From Tritrichomonas musculus (taxonomy: Eukaryota; Parabasalia; Tritrichomonadida; Tritrichomonadidae), in NCBI GenBank assembly GCA_039105265.1, contig JAPFFF010000012.1, positions 1,922,001 through 1,986,000 of the forward strand: a DNA stretch of 64,000 nucleotides, written 5' to 3'. Of the stretch, positions 41,698 through 53,533 are shown piece by piece. Every line of letters starts with the position of its first letter. The stretch's first letter is position 1. Made by a program: the position numbers and the translations under genes. Under the pieces are notes generated by a model, which did not search any database, was not told the DNA's origin, and saw only the letters and a program-made list of their open reading frames with translations.

Positions 41698-42575
41698 GTA
41701 GATGAATTAGATTAAAAATTTGGGAAATAAAATAAGATGAGTAAAAATAGAATAAATAAGAAGATATTAAACAAATGAGGAAGGTGAGATATTGAATTGG
41801 ACAAATGAAATTTGATGAGATAGATGAGATAAAATGAGATTGAATGAGAGAGATGAAATCGAATGAGATTAAATGAGATGGATGAGAAAGATAAGATAGA
41901 TGAGATAAATGTGAATAGAAAATATTGAATGAGACAGAGGAAAAAATGATATTAGAGAGAGTAAATGTGATTGGATGAGAAAAAAGAAATTATATAAGAT
42001 TACATGAGATCAGATGGACAAAGAATATTAGATGAGAGAGATAAAAAAATAAGATTTGATGAAAATGAAAAGATTAAAATACAAAGAAAAGATTAGAAGA
42101 GGCCGGTTGAGAAAAAAAAGAAGAAAAAGAGAAGAGATTTGATGATATAAATGAGATTAAAAGAAATTGAATGAGAAAGAAGAAAGAACAGATTGGAAGA
42201 GATAAATGAGATTTGATAAAAAGATGAGACAATTGAGATTAAATGAGATAGATTAGATTAGATGAAATGGATAAGACTGATGAAAAAAAATATTAGAAGA
42301 GAAAGATGAGATAAATAAGATTAAAATCGATTTAAAAAGAGAAATGAACTTAGATGAAATATAAGAGATTGAATGAGAAAAAAGAGAGATGAGATTTGAA
42401 GAGATAAATAAGATCAGACGATATTAAATGAAATTGATGATATATGATGAGATCAGATGAGAATGATGAGATTAATCGAGATTGGATGAGACAGATGAAA
42501 ATGGATGAAATAGATGAAAAAAATGAGAATAAATGAAAAGGATGAGAATTAAACAGAAATGTAGAGATAAAATAT
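41698..42575. repeat. ~0.9-kb purine-rich tract of GATGAGAT-type words
   Basis: The plus strand is almost entirely A, G and T with very few C, built from variants of GATGAGATTGAATGAGA. The strand asymmetry over almost 900 bases stands out from both flanks. It is a highly degenerate short-period repeat. The 61-codon reverse frame inside is not a gene. Confidence 0.7.
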
Positions 42576-42952
42576 TAAAAAGATTGTTTAAAATAGATTT
42601 GTTAACAGAATTTTTTAATAAATGTTTTTGATTTGGAAATATGCAGAAAAAGATCAATAAACTGAGCTAAAGACACTTTTTGAGCTTCGCTCAAAAAGTG
42701 GCGACACTTGTATTTAATTAAAGCTTATTCTTTTACATAATAAGTTAGGATAGACTCAATAACCCGCACTTTTCACTAGATTTACTCAGAAAAAGTGAAC
42801 CCTCTCAATTCTCAGCAAATCTTCCTAGATTTTGCTCTCAAAAAGTGAAAAAAATTAAAAAATTAAAAATAGATTTATCTTTATATCAGAAAACTTAATT
42901 TTTATTAATTAGTAAACTTCAACTATAGTCATCTTTGGTTGATGAATAAACC

Positions 42953-43018
42953 ATATCTGTCATACAGTTACTTTTGGAATTTGGTAATTCCATCTTCAAT
43001 TAACTGTATGACAGATAT
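42953..43018. other. Perfect 18-bp hairpin with nested inner stem
   Basis: ATATCTGTCATACAGTTA (42953-42970) and TAACTGTATGACAGATAT (43001-43018) are exact complements. The 30-base spacer contains GGAATTTGGTAATTCC, itself a 6-bp stem. The hairpin sits at the end of the reverse-strand coding relic at 42968-43235. Confidence 0.75.
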
Positions 43019-43235
43019 CTCTTTGTTCTTGATAAAGAATCCATCTCTTTCTTCAAATGTTTTGTGACTCGCATTAATATAATTTCTGATGTCATCATCT
43101 TTTTTTGATCTGGAGAAATACTTAATAGAATTAAATATATATTCTTTTTCGTCATAGAAAAAGTCTTAATGATGAAGTTCTTCTACATTTTGGTCAATAA
43201 CATATTCAATTGGCAAATCATTGTATTGGTATCAA
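42968..43235 (-). pseudogene. Degraded coding relic, unknown
   Basis: The reverse strand reads NDLPIEYVIDQNVEELHH, a stop, then DFFYDEKEYIFNSIKYFSRS, KKDDDIRNYINASHKTFEER and KEISVIQLIEDGITKFQK before a terminal stop. Composition and hydrophobic spacing are protein-like across the internal stop, so it is best read as the C-terminal end of a host or transposon gene now inactivated. I do not recognise the family. Confidence 0.35.
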
Positions 43236-44980
43236 AAATGGTAGTAGGAAAAATTTCGATTTTAGCGGGAAATTTCGGAGAACTTACATAGTCTTTTCTA
43301 TAATATAATGTATGAAAGCAAAATCTGCATCAGTATTCATTTGTTGATTTTTTTTTTTGCTTTTAGTATAAGAAGAGAGCATAGTTAGGTATGAAAAATG
43401 TAGGATGACTTGAAATATTATTATATAATATAAAATATAAGGAAATAAATATATTCCCTAAATATATAGATTAATTTGACGTTCAATATAAAAAAAATAT
43501 ATATTAATTTTTTGAAAAAGAAAAAAAAAAAATTGATAAGTTTATTTCAAATAAAATTATCAATCCATGATATAAAATTGAATTAATATTCAGAAGTGTT
43601 TGAAAAAAATTCTCTTTATTTTTTAGTTATCTATTATATACCATAAATAGTCTATCATGTAGTGATTGCAAATCCAGGCGCATGTAATATTTTATCGTAA
43701 AAAACAAGATAAAAAATGTTTTCAAATTTGGCTATCGAAACAATTTTTTTTATTATAATCATTTATTTTCATTATAAATATAGATATTATTAGATATAAA
43801 TTATAAATGCATATTATAAAAGAAAATATCTATAAAAAAAATGAAGATATTTTTATTTGAAAATACAAATTTTCTATTAATGCATTTTTTTAATAAATAA
43901 CGTCTGCCCCTATCTATGGTACGTTTATTAATATATTTCATTTTAGATGATAAACAGTTTCCTATTATTTATTTAAGGAATAACGCCCTTGATATTAAAG
44001 TATGCTAATTAAAATGAAAAGTACGTTAAATTTTAAAAAAGGTTTTAATTCAATATTTTAAATACTTTCTCAATTTTTTCAAAAAAGTAATAGAAATTTT
44101 AATCGCATAAAATTCCTAATCATGAAAAAAAGATATTTTAAAAAATTTGGCCCATAAGTTTGAGATAAGCATTCAATATATATTAATAAATTAACTTATA
44201 TATTTAAATATAAATTTATTCTGCATTTTGACTGTTTAATTTGGAGATAATTATATTTTTATAAAATAACCTCTTATTTAAGGATGATCTTGGATATGGT
44301 TTGTGAAAACACATACAAAAAATTGATAATTCATTCAATCCATTCAAATTTTAAAATCATAAAAGAATTAATTATCAGCAAATTGTTTTAATAGTGAAAG
44401 GCTCTAATTGAATGAAAAAGCAATATTCTTGTTGTTTCCAATCAATTTACGGAAGTACGAATCGAACAAGATAAACTTAAAATTATCAATGAAAATATAC
44501 AAAAAAATTTGACATTCAGACAATTTTCTTGTTTGATGTTCAAGTAAATCATAATAATTTGATGAACGAAATTCTTTTCCACCTCTCTTCATGAAGAAAA
44601 ATATATTTTTATTTTTTAATTTTTTTCAAATAAAGCATAGAATTTTTGTTTCCAATATAAACAAGTTAAATGCTTATATAATTAAATATTAAATTAAAAA
44701 TTATTATTAAAACAAATAATGAACAAGTGTAATAGATAAATATTGAGAGAAACATTTATATTGATAAATATTTTTGTTTACCAAAGTTTTCACTCTTATC
44801 AAGATTATCTCTCAAATTTCAATTAACAAAATCTTTTATAATAACTTTTGAATGATTCAATCATAAAAAGAACGTTTATTTATAATTTTATGAACAAAAA
44901 TTATTTTATCTTTTTTCTTGTTTTTATTTTATTGAACATTACAAAACAGCAACTAGTCACGATTTTACACTTTTATATGA
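43236..44980. other. Gene-free AT-rich stretch
   Basis: I see only AT-rich spacer with chance frames (such as a 62-codon reverse frame near 44404). I find no repeats or structures I can support. Confidence 0.5.
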
Positions 44981-45214
44981 TGTTATTACCAAGACAATTA
45001 TAAAAAACAACTTTTTTCCAAATTATCAGATACATTTATTTTTCCTCAAGAAAAAAAGCCAAGTATCATATATGTCAATGCATTTTATTATCGAAAAAAA
45101 AGATATTTACAGTTAAATCTTTTTATAAAACCTTTCATAGGAGGTCATCCAAGTTTTTTCACGAGTCTACCTTATTCAACCACGTTTTTTAAGAAATGTA
45201 TTCAAAATTACTAA
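44981..45214 (+). pseudogene. Open protein-like stretch lacking a start
   Basis: A 77-codon plus-strand frame without an ATG includes FPQEKKPSIIYVNAFYYRKK and FIKPFIGGHPSFFTSLPYST before the stop at 45212-45214. Amino-acid use is more varied than in chance AT frames nearby, so a 3' gene fragment is possible. The function is unknown. Confidence 0.25.
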
Positions 45215-46712
45215 AATTGAATAAAACATCCCTACGTAAAATATACAGAAGTTTCTATACAGAAATTTTCACTTCACAGCTTCCACTAGATAAAAAGTTT
45301 TTGTTGGCTGCTGAGCCTAAAAAAATGAGAATAAAACTCTATTTAAGCACAATATTTAATATCAAGTGTGGTATATTTTGTTCACACATGATAATATTAT
45401 TATTATTCGAATTTGTTTTAAGTAAACATTGCTTAATATGGTCATCCAAATATTGCATATTATCAATAATTTTTTTTTTCATAATTGTAAATGGTCTTTG
45501 CATAAAAATAAAATTCAGAATATTTCCTATATATTCCCAAAACATGAAAAGAAAAGGATTATTAGAATGCAATAAAACAAATCATTTTTTTATTAGACTT
45601 ATCAAAAATTGAAAGGAAAAAATTGAATAAGTATTCAAAAAGTTTGAAATCCGAGTTCATCCTTAAATACAAAAAAATATTTATAAAAATGTTCCAAACT
45701 CAATCAGCATGATAATATATTAGTGAAAAAAGGAAAAAACAGAGTGAATTAAGCAAGAATATGACAAAAATCCTTAAAGAAAATGCTTATGAAGAACTAA
45801 GAAAAAAAGATTAATATTGAAACGATCAAATTAATGATTTAAACGATCAAATTGAATTTTTCACAAAATTGGTAATCATGTATTCCAGTCTATTAGATTG
45901 ATTCTTTTAAAAAAAAAAGGAAAAGAATGCGATAAGACCATTTATGATCTTTTTAAGTGTTATGTAGAACAGAAAGTAATTTTAATGAAAAAATTATAGA
46001 TATATGCATTAATGCTACATATCTATAATTTTTTTTCAATGAAAATATAGATAAATGATCATTTAAGTGAAAATTTTGGGCTTTTTATGAAATTCATGAT
46101 TTAATCATTGAAAAATTTAAATAGTATTCAGTAAATGCTCAATTTTATAATATTAATTATTGTATTTTTAAAAAAATCAAAATTTTCAAATATTCAATGA
46201 ACAATTGAAATTTTGAATATTAGAATTATTTTTTTAATAAAGAAGGCGGAAAAAACCGTCGACGAAGGAAATAAATGTCGACTCTGGCTCTGTGGTTAAG
46301 ATTATCTTCTGAATTTTTTTATATAAATATAACTTTTTTATATCTATCATTTGGCAGTACTTAAAAGCAGAAAAAATAAATATATGAGAAAGATTTTTAT
46401 GTAAAAATGCATTTTTTTGAATGAAAAATCCCGCCAAAATTTCAAACTAAGAAAAATTAGATTATTCTTCTTATTTCCTACAATTAAAGTAGTTATATAT
46501 TTGCCACGATTTTTGCACTTCGTTCAAAAACCGCGTCAAATATTTCCCATCCGCGACCCCAGCCCCGCTATGCCAGGTATGATCCCCCACTCCCATTAAT
46601 GATCTTCCATTGGGCTTGTTCTCAGGATTCCTCTCAACGCTCTGCTAGGAAGGAGGTCCCGTATCGTTAACATCAAAAAGATATAGAAAAAGTTGTTAAT
46701 TGTGTGGTTTAC
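45215..46712. other. Spacer ahead of the second element, with one GC-rich block
   Basis: The overlapping 138- and 77-codon frames at 45196-45612 are AT-rich and I do not accept either. Near 46276-46300 TGGCTCTGTGGTTAAGA resembles a tRNA A box. The block 46545-46665 is strikingly rich in G+C and shares TAGGAAGGAG...GTTAAC with the SINE-like repeat at 4110-4131 (inverse). The left end of the second capsid-bearing element should lie in or near this stretch but cannot be fixed. Confidence 0.4.
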
Positions 46713-47204
46713 TTAAAGGCATTCTTTCCAATCGTTTGCATGGCATTCAATTGGATAGTATATCCATCTTGTGTAAAATCCTATTCTAGTAAATAAATGC
46801 TCTGCATATGAATCTAAAAATTGGTTCATTCCTCTTTGAGGGTCCATTAGGGTCCAATCAATTGTGGTATTTGGGAAAAATTGAAAGAATTTGGTAGAAA
46901 TGCTCGTAAAAAGATTTTCATCGAAATTGAATTTACATTTGACTATATCAAGGGTTGTTTCAAACATTTTTTGTCGAATTTCTATGCATTTGTGAAGTTC
47001 ACGATAATAATTTCTGATAAATTCTTGCTTTGGGCCAATATTGAATGGTGTATCTTTTGCTGTTACAATTTTGCATAAACTCTGGTACATATAGTCATCT
47101 TCATTTAAATCTAAATCTTCTGGGTGTTTATCGATAAGATCTGATAGGTTCTCTATTGGGTAGTTCTCTGTAGGCTCTACGTTGGACTCGGAGATGGCGA
47201 ACAT
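46713..47204 (-). CDS. Unknown 163-aa element protein
   Basis: This leftmost gene of the second element is divergent from the coiled-coil gene. The protein is acidic at its N-terminus (ENYPIENLSDLIDKHPEDLD) and aromatic-rich in the C-terminal half (FFQFFPNTTIDWTLMDPQRG). I do not recognise it and see no counterpart in the first element. Confidence 0.6.
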   Translation of the reverse strand: MFAISESNVEPTENYPIENLSDLIDKHPEDLDLNEDDYMYQSLCKIVTAKDTPFNIGPKQEFIRNYYRELHKCIEIRQKMFETTLDIVKCKFNFDENLFTSISTKFFQFFPNTTIDWTLMDPQRGMNQFLDSYAEHLFTRIGFYTRWIYYPIECHANDWKECL

Positions 47205-47390
47205 AAGTAAAAATGATGTGATGAGGTGAGCACGAAAAATCGTATTTTTTATTTGGGTCCCTCATAGGGGTGCCCTAGGTGTTGCAGGGGTGCCCGAGTT
47301 GTTGTAAGGGTGCCCTCTAAGTTTTTGGGGTGGAGACCGTTTACCAAAAATCTAATTTTTTCTCGTTAGGTCATCACATCACTTTTTTTC
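47205..47390. promoter_or_regulatory. Divergent intergenic region with inverted and direct repeats
   Basis: TGATGTGATGA near the reverse gene and its complement TCATCACATCA near the forward gene face each other across about 150 bp. Between them AGGGGTGCCC-type words occur three times (near 47266-47315), in sequence much richer in G+C than around it. It is probably a shared control region for the two divergent genes; no factor can be named. Confidence 0.5.
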
Positions 47391-47801
47391 ATGTACAGCA
47401 GGAAGCAAGATAAGCAAAGTCTTAAGGTTTTCAGAAAGACAGTACGCAGCTTTATTTATGATACAACAAGGTTATTGGAATTAGCTGATTCATTAAACGA
47501 CGACATGAAAACAATTGAAAGACTGGAATCAGAAAATCGAAGGCTCACCGAAGAAAACGGCTATATAAATGATGAAATTGATAAAAATCCAAAGTCCGAT
47601 CCGATATGGGAAATGATGGTTGAAAATGAGCTAAAAATTGATGAAAATCGAGATAAATTGGACGATTTGAAAAAAGAAGAAGAAAAAAAGAAAGTCCAAT
47701 TGGAATCAAAAGCACAAGTATTGAATCAATTTGTCGATGAGTTACGAGATTGCTTCGTTGGCCCACTAAATTTGAAGGAACCAGAAGATTCAAATGAATA
47801 A
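47391..47801 (+). CDS. 136-aa coiled-coil protein
   Basis: Residues about 35-115 form a continuous heptad-rich helix (DSLNDDMKTIERLESENRRL and then KLDDLKKEEEKKKVQLESKA). The gene lies 46 bp before the giant coding region on the same strand, so the two may be co-expressed. No enzymatic motif is seen. A structural or adaptor role for the giant protein is a guess. Confidence 0.6.
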   Translation: MYSRKQDKQSLKVFRKTVRSFIYDTTRLLELADSLNDDMKTIERLESENRRLTEENGYINDEIDKNPKSDPIWEMMVENELKIDENRDKLDDLKKEEEKKKVQLESKAQVLNQFVDELRDCFVGPLNLKEPEDSNE

Positions 47802-50800
47802 ACCATTTACTAGCTAAACTTTTTTGAATTATTTATTTGTTTAAAAAATGACAAATCAAACTCTAAGTATATCATATGAATATCAAGGAATTTCGGTTAC
47901 TTTTAAAGATCAAGATGCAAAGAAAGAATTTGAATTTTTAATTAGAATTTGTCAGGAAGTTGGAATTGATGAACCAAATATACAAACAATTCATCAATAT
48001 TTTACAGAAAATCCAAATACAATAGAGGAAACAAATGAATTAATTTTATATACTCATTTAATGATAGAAACATTAGCTTTAAAAGAACTTCATCTTGGTG
48101 ATACTCTTGGATTAACATTAGATAATGTAAATGCCGAATATCAACAAAAAAGAGGAGATTTGATGAATTCGATAAAAGATATCAAAAAGAAAAAATCGGA
48201 TAAATTTGAGGAATTATTTATTAAATTTGATAGAAGTCATTATTTGCCAGTTGATCCAACAGATTATGATATATGTTTGAATTATAAAGAAACAAGAGAA
48301 TTGTATGAATTGGTTCAATACGCTTTTCATATGGACCCAGGAAGAAAGTTAGATCAAGCTTTCGATGCAACTTTTCAATTAGGGGATCTCTATTATTATT
48401 CATTTAGTGGGAAACCTTACAATCCTCTTTATATGAGATTTTACAAAGCATTTATTCAACAATCTTGGGGCGAATTGAATAAACAGGTTTTAATAAGTTT
48501 ATTGAATTCTGACGCAATTTTTGAGGTTTGTGATGCGTTAAATTCAAAAATATCAAGAACAATAATATATCAAAATAAGGGAACAAATGAACAACGTCAA
48601 TTCCGATTCCTTCCGAAAGAAAGAATGGACATTCGAGCAGATGATTATATATCTTTAGCAGGAGCTGAACAAGACGGTGCAATGTATGTATTGAATAATC
48701 TAAAAGGAATTCTAACAGTTTTACAAAATTTGGAAAAAAATCATGAAAATGTTCAAACTTTATTCACAGTTGCTTTAATAAAATATATTCATTTTGAAAA
48801 TAAAAACTGGTTTGATCCTTCAGTCTTTTCAAAATATTTGAATATTTTATTAACTGATTGTGAAAAGTTTAATGTAACCAATTATAATGACCTGGTTTAT
48901 GGTGATAAATGGGATGAAACTAGAAACTTTATTTTGCAAAAAGTATTACTTTGGAATAACGAACAAGATCAATGGACATTTAAGGCACAACTCAGACAAA
49001 AAGTGATTCATTCAATGGCACGACAAAAAGATATCAAAGATCTTTGTGAGAAATTATTAATGGAAAAGTTAACATTAGAATGCACCCCGATATCACCTGA
49101 TAACGTACAAGATCAAATGAAAATGTTGGAAGAAATAGTCGACAAGAAAGGGGTTGATATCGATGATAGATACACAACAATTTGTACCATGTTATTTCAA
49201 GAAATTGCGAAAATCAATCCAGAAAGAGGTGCAGCTTTAATGAAAGGAAGTACAGACGAAAGAAATGTTGCCTTATTACATTTGAATATTTGGTATGTTA
49301 TCCAAGATTACATTCATGATACGACAACTCCAGAAGATACCCGAATAAAAAATTGTGTTGAGCAATTTAGACAATATCCATACTCGTCAAAAGCAATAGA
49401 AAATATAATGAATAGTTACAACAAAAATGATAAAAATCAAGCTTATCGTCGAATAATTGGTGAAACTGCATATAATTTGTGTTTAATGAAAGCATATACT
49501 GGTGAAATAGGTTTGGATAATGTGATAGATTTATTACCACAAATGTTTTCAAATTTAGATAAAGACATAAAACAAGAGTTACAAACATTTTTATCATCTG
49601 AACCCAATCTTGACCAGGATCAAACGTTATTTATGATTGCAAATGACAAGTTATGGGAAACTCAAGTATCAATGGAGGAATTGTATGCAAATAACCCAAA
49701 TATAATAAACATGATGCACAAACAATGGATTGCTGAAAAAACAAAAAAAAGAGAAAAAATTTGGTTAGATGAGGCAAAAGCTGAAGAACAAGAAATTCAA
49801 AATGAAGCAGAAAATCAAGAAATTTTAGAAGAAGGGGTTCAACCAATACAATTACCTGAACAAGAATTGAATCAAGGGTCAACGGATCAAGAAAGAGGAA
49901 ATAACGATAATCAATGGGAAAGATTTTTAGCTCAAACAAGAATCGAACAAAGAGACACTTGGCAACGTTATTTACAGGTTCTTCAAGATGAAAATCCATT
50001 TTTTAATAAAGACAATATTGAAATAAATCAATTTATGAGTATAATTGATAGAGAATTTCATAATATAAATATGAATTCAATAAAACAACCAAGTGAAATA
50101 ACCGCACAATTAACAAAAGCTTATCCAGAAATGTATTGGATAATAATGATTGAATATATGAGAGCTTATTTAAAATGGTCATTAGGAACAAATGATCAAA
50201 TAACAGATCAGGAATCAGTAGAAGAATTGAATGGAAGAGGTTTTACAGAGCAATCAGAAAGATCAGTAAATCAGATGAGAAATGAATGGAATGGACAATT
50301 GAATGATTTGAAAGGGAAACTTGGAAAACTTTGGGAGATAGGATCTCAACATGAAAACTTAGGACCGGATAAAGATAGTTGGATAAATCAAATGGTTTAT
50401 CAAGAATATCCAACAAAAAATGCATTAAGAGAATTTATTGATACAAAGACATTTCAAAATGAATTCTATCATGATTTTCAAGAATATGGAAATAAAACTT
50501 ATGCAGAAATTCGAAGAGTTTTGGGAGCATTCAATTTTTCAGAGAAATATATTCAAGAATTAGCTCATCAATATTGGACAAATGATGATGAATTTAATGA
50601 TCGAAATACTCGTAGCAGAAGAGATAAAATGGAAAATAAATTCAATAAAGAAGGTGGTGTGAAATCGCAAATTCAAAATGAGTTCAGAAGGTGGAGTACA
50701 ATTAAAAATAATCGAATGGAAACAATAACTATAACAATTGAAAATCTAGTAAAAGCTGAAAGAATAAATCAAAATGATATGAATTCAGAAAGAACAAGAT

Positions 50801-53533
50801 TAATTGAAAATTATGTAAATGGTGATAATTTGAGAAATGAACAGAAAGGTGAAGAATTACAAAATATTAAAGAGGAATCACAAGATTATTTAGATCATCA
50901 TAACGAACAAGCAATAACTCAAAGAATTCGACAATTGTATGATAATAATGGTATTGTATCAACAGACGAAGAAATTAGAACAAAATATGCAGAATATCTA
51001 TCAAGTCAAAATAAAGACAGTTATTTATCTGAGTTAGGTAGAGAATTACTGCAAAGGCGAAATTCAGCAGTTACAAATTGGATTCAGAGATTCAATAATG
51101 AAATTGGAACAAAGATTGAAAATATTAATTTTATTCATGGAATTGTATCAAGTGTTGAAAAAGTGAATCTAACCGCTGTCAAACAAAGTTTTATTAATCA
51201 AGTTCAATCAACTCCGCAAAATGGTGAAAATCTATTTAATGAACTGAAAAATGATATGGAAAGCCGAGAAGCAAATGCAAAAGATCAACAAATAAATCAT
51301 TATGGAAATCAAATTCATCGTTTAATATCAAATTCTGGTCGACCATTTACTGTTGAGGGAATTCGTGATACAGAGGTGAAACCGATTTTAGATATTGAAA
51401 ATATCCAGGAGAGAGATAGAAAATTCAATGAATGGGTAAGAAATTGGGAAACAAAAGAACAATTAATTCAAACTAAAATTCAGAATTTGGAAAGAATTTA
51501 TGTACAAAAATATCAAATAACAAATAAAGAAATTGATTCAGCATCAATTCTTCAACATATATTGAACAAAGTGGCAACAACTTACAATCAAGATACAGTT
51601 TTATCAAATATCAATGAAAAAATTGAATCAAAGACAGAAATTGTGAAAACCCTGAAAGAACGTTTAGAATTATATAGTTTAGAGGATTCATTTCGAGAAG
51701 CATACGGTCAAGAATATACACAGGCGAAATGGAATGATATTATTATAGAACATTCAAATCTCCCAATTGATCAACAAATTAATGCAATAAAAGCTCATAT
51801 TCAACAAAAAAATAGAGAAACAGGAAATCTTATACAAAATGTTAATAATAAATTGACTGAGTGTTTTCAATCAGCATTTCCAGATTTCGATAATTCGTAT
51901 ATTAATGAAAAAGTAATTGAATTGTTATTCCGATCTTATCCTGAAGTTAACCGAAATTATTCACAATTAGAAGCAAAATTACAATCGTTATTACCTCAAT
52001 TTAAGAAAATGGGAGAATTATTTAGAAAATGGAATTCTCAAAATATAAGTAATATCTATTTAGGAATGAAAACATTTCAAGATGCGGGTCATGAAGTTCC
52101 ACGTTTATTTGAATTAGCTGAGGAATATGAAGTTCGTTTAGAAATAATTGAATATAATCCTTTGAATCTTCTGAAAATTACAAATGAGCCTGAAAACCAA
52201 CAAAATCAAAAAATGAGAGAAGAATTAGAATTATTGAAACAAAAAAGAAATGCGATATTGAGTGATAGTAATTTTCGATTGAAAATTGATCAATATTGTC
52301 AAGGAAGAAACTCAGTTGAAAAAGAAACATTAATAAAAGAAATTGTTGGGCATTGTGATAGAGTTGAAGATGTTGATAAATTTATTGATGCAAAGACGAG
52401 ATATATTGGTTTTGGAAAAAATTGGAGTCAGTTTCAAACAAGAGTCGATTTTGATAATTTTTATAAGAGCAATCGAGAGAGTTCAAATTTGAATTTGTTA
52501 ATGAGATCAAATTTTGGTCAAATGTCACCAGAAGATAATATAAAAATTGATGAGTTGAAAGTTTATTTATCAAATACATATCCAGACATTTTCCCTCAAA
52601 GTGAATGGTCATATATTCAAGATGACAAATTTGAGGAAGACGGAGCTAAATTTTATGCATATTTGCAAGGTGAAATGATGTATCAACAAATAAGATTAAT
52701 GTATCATCCAAACACAATGCCTGCCACTTGGGATCATGCTCAATATCATTCAAATATATTCAAAGCATTGGATAAATTACAAAAAGAATTTCTAAGAAAA
52801 GAGCCACTTTATCGATCAATTAAAACAGATCGGAATTTCAATCTAGCTTTGAATGAATATAATGAGATTGCTCCAGATCACGAAAAATTAACTGCTGAAA
52901 GAATTTTTGCAACTGCTCGTCCAACAGATGATATTCTTAAATTAACACAGTCTTTACGTAATCAAATTCAATCAAAAATTAATTCTGTGGAATTCAATGA
53001 TAGTTTAGAAAGAGCTATTCGTGAAGTATGGAAACCACATTTTCCAAATGATTTCAAAAGTGCTGAAGATTGGAGAACTGAATTTGGTGATAATTATAAG
53101 GCAAGAAATGCGATTTTAAAATTAACTCCGGGTTATCAATTTTGGGCAAATGTTAATCCTCATGAAGAGGTAAATTTAAAGAATTATATTGTTAGAAATG
53201 GTGGAACAATTGAATCGGCTTATCAAGCGTTAAACAATTTTTATAGTCAATATTATCCGATTTATAGTCGACAATGGGTAGGGAATCCAACTTTATTACC
53301 TTATTTAACAAAATACAAAAATAAATTTGGAGGTTCTGAACAATCAGCGTTGTATTATTTATTTGGAAAATTTTATGGAGATTTGAATAGATGTTTACAA
53401 TTCTTCGCAGCTTATGAAGGAAATCAAGAAATCGAAAATATGAATGGAAGTCAAAAATATTCAGATATTAATTCATTTTTGCAAACAGTTGTGAATCAAG
53501 GTGATGCAGTCAATCAATCTACATTTTTAAATA

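Noticed and set aside
45196-45612. 138-aa plus-strand and 77-aa minus-strand frames
   Set aside because: Both are dominated by Ile, Lys, Phe and Asn as expected of chance frames in AT-rich DNA, and they overlap each other; no motif decides between them.
46545-46665. 5S rRNA or tRNA gene in the G+C-rich block
   Set aside because: No internal promoter boxes or conserved 5S segments could be matched, so it is reported only as an unexplained G+C-rich block.
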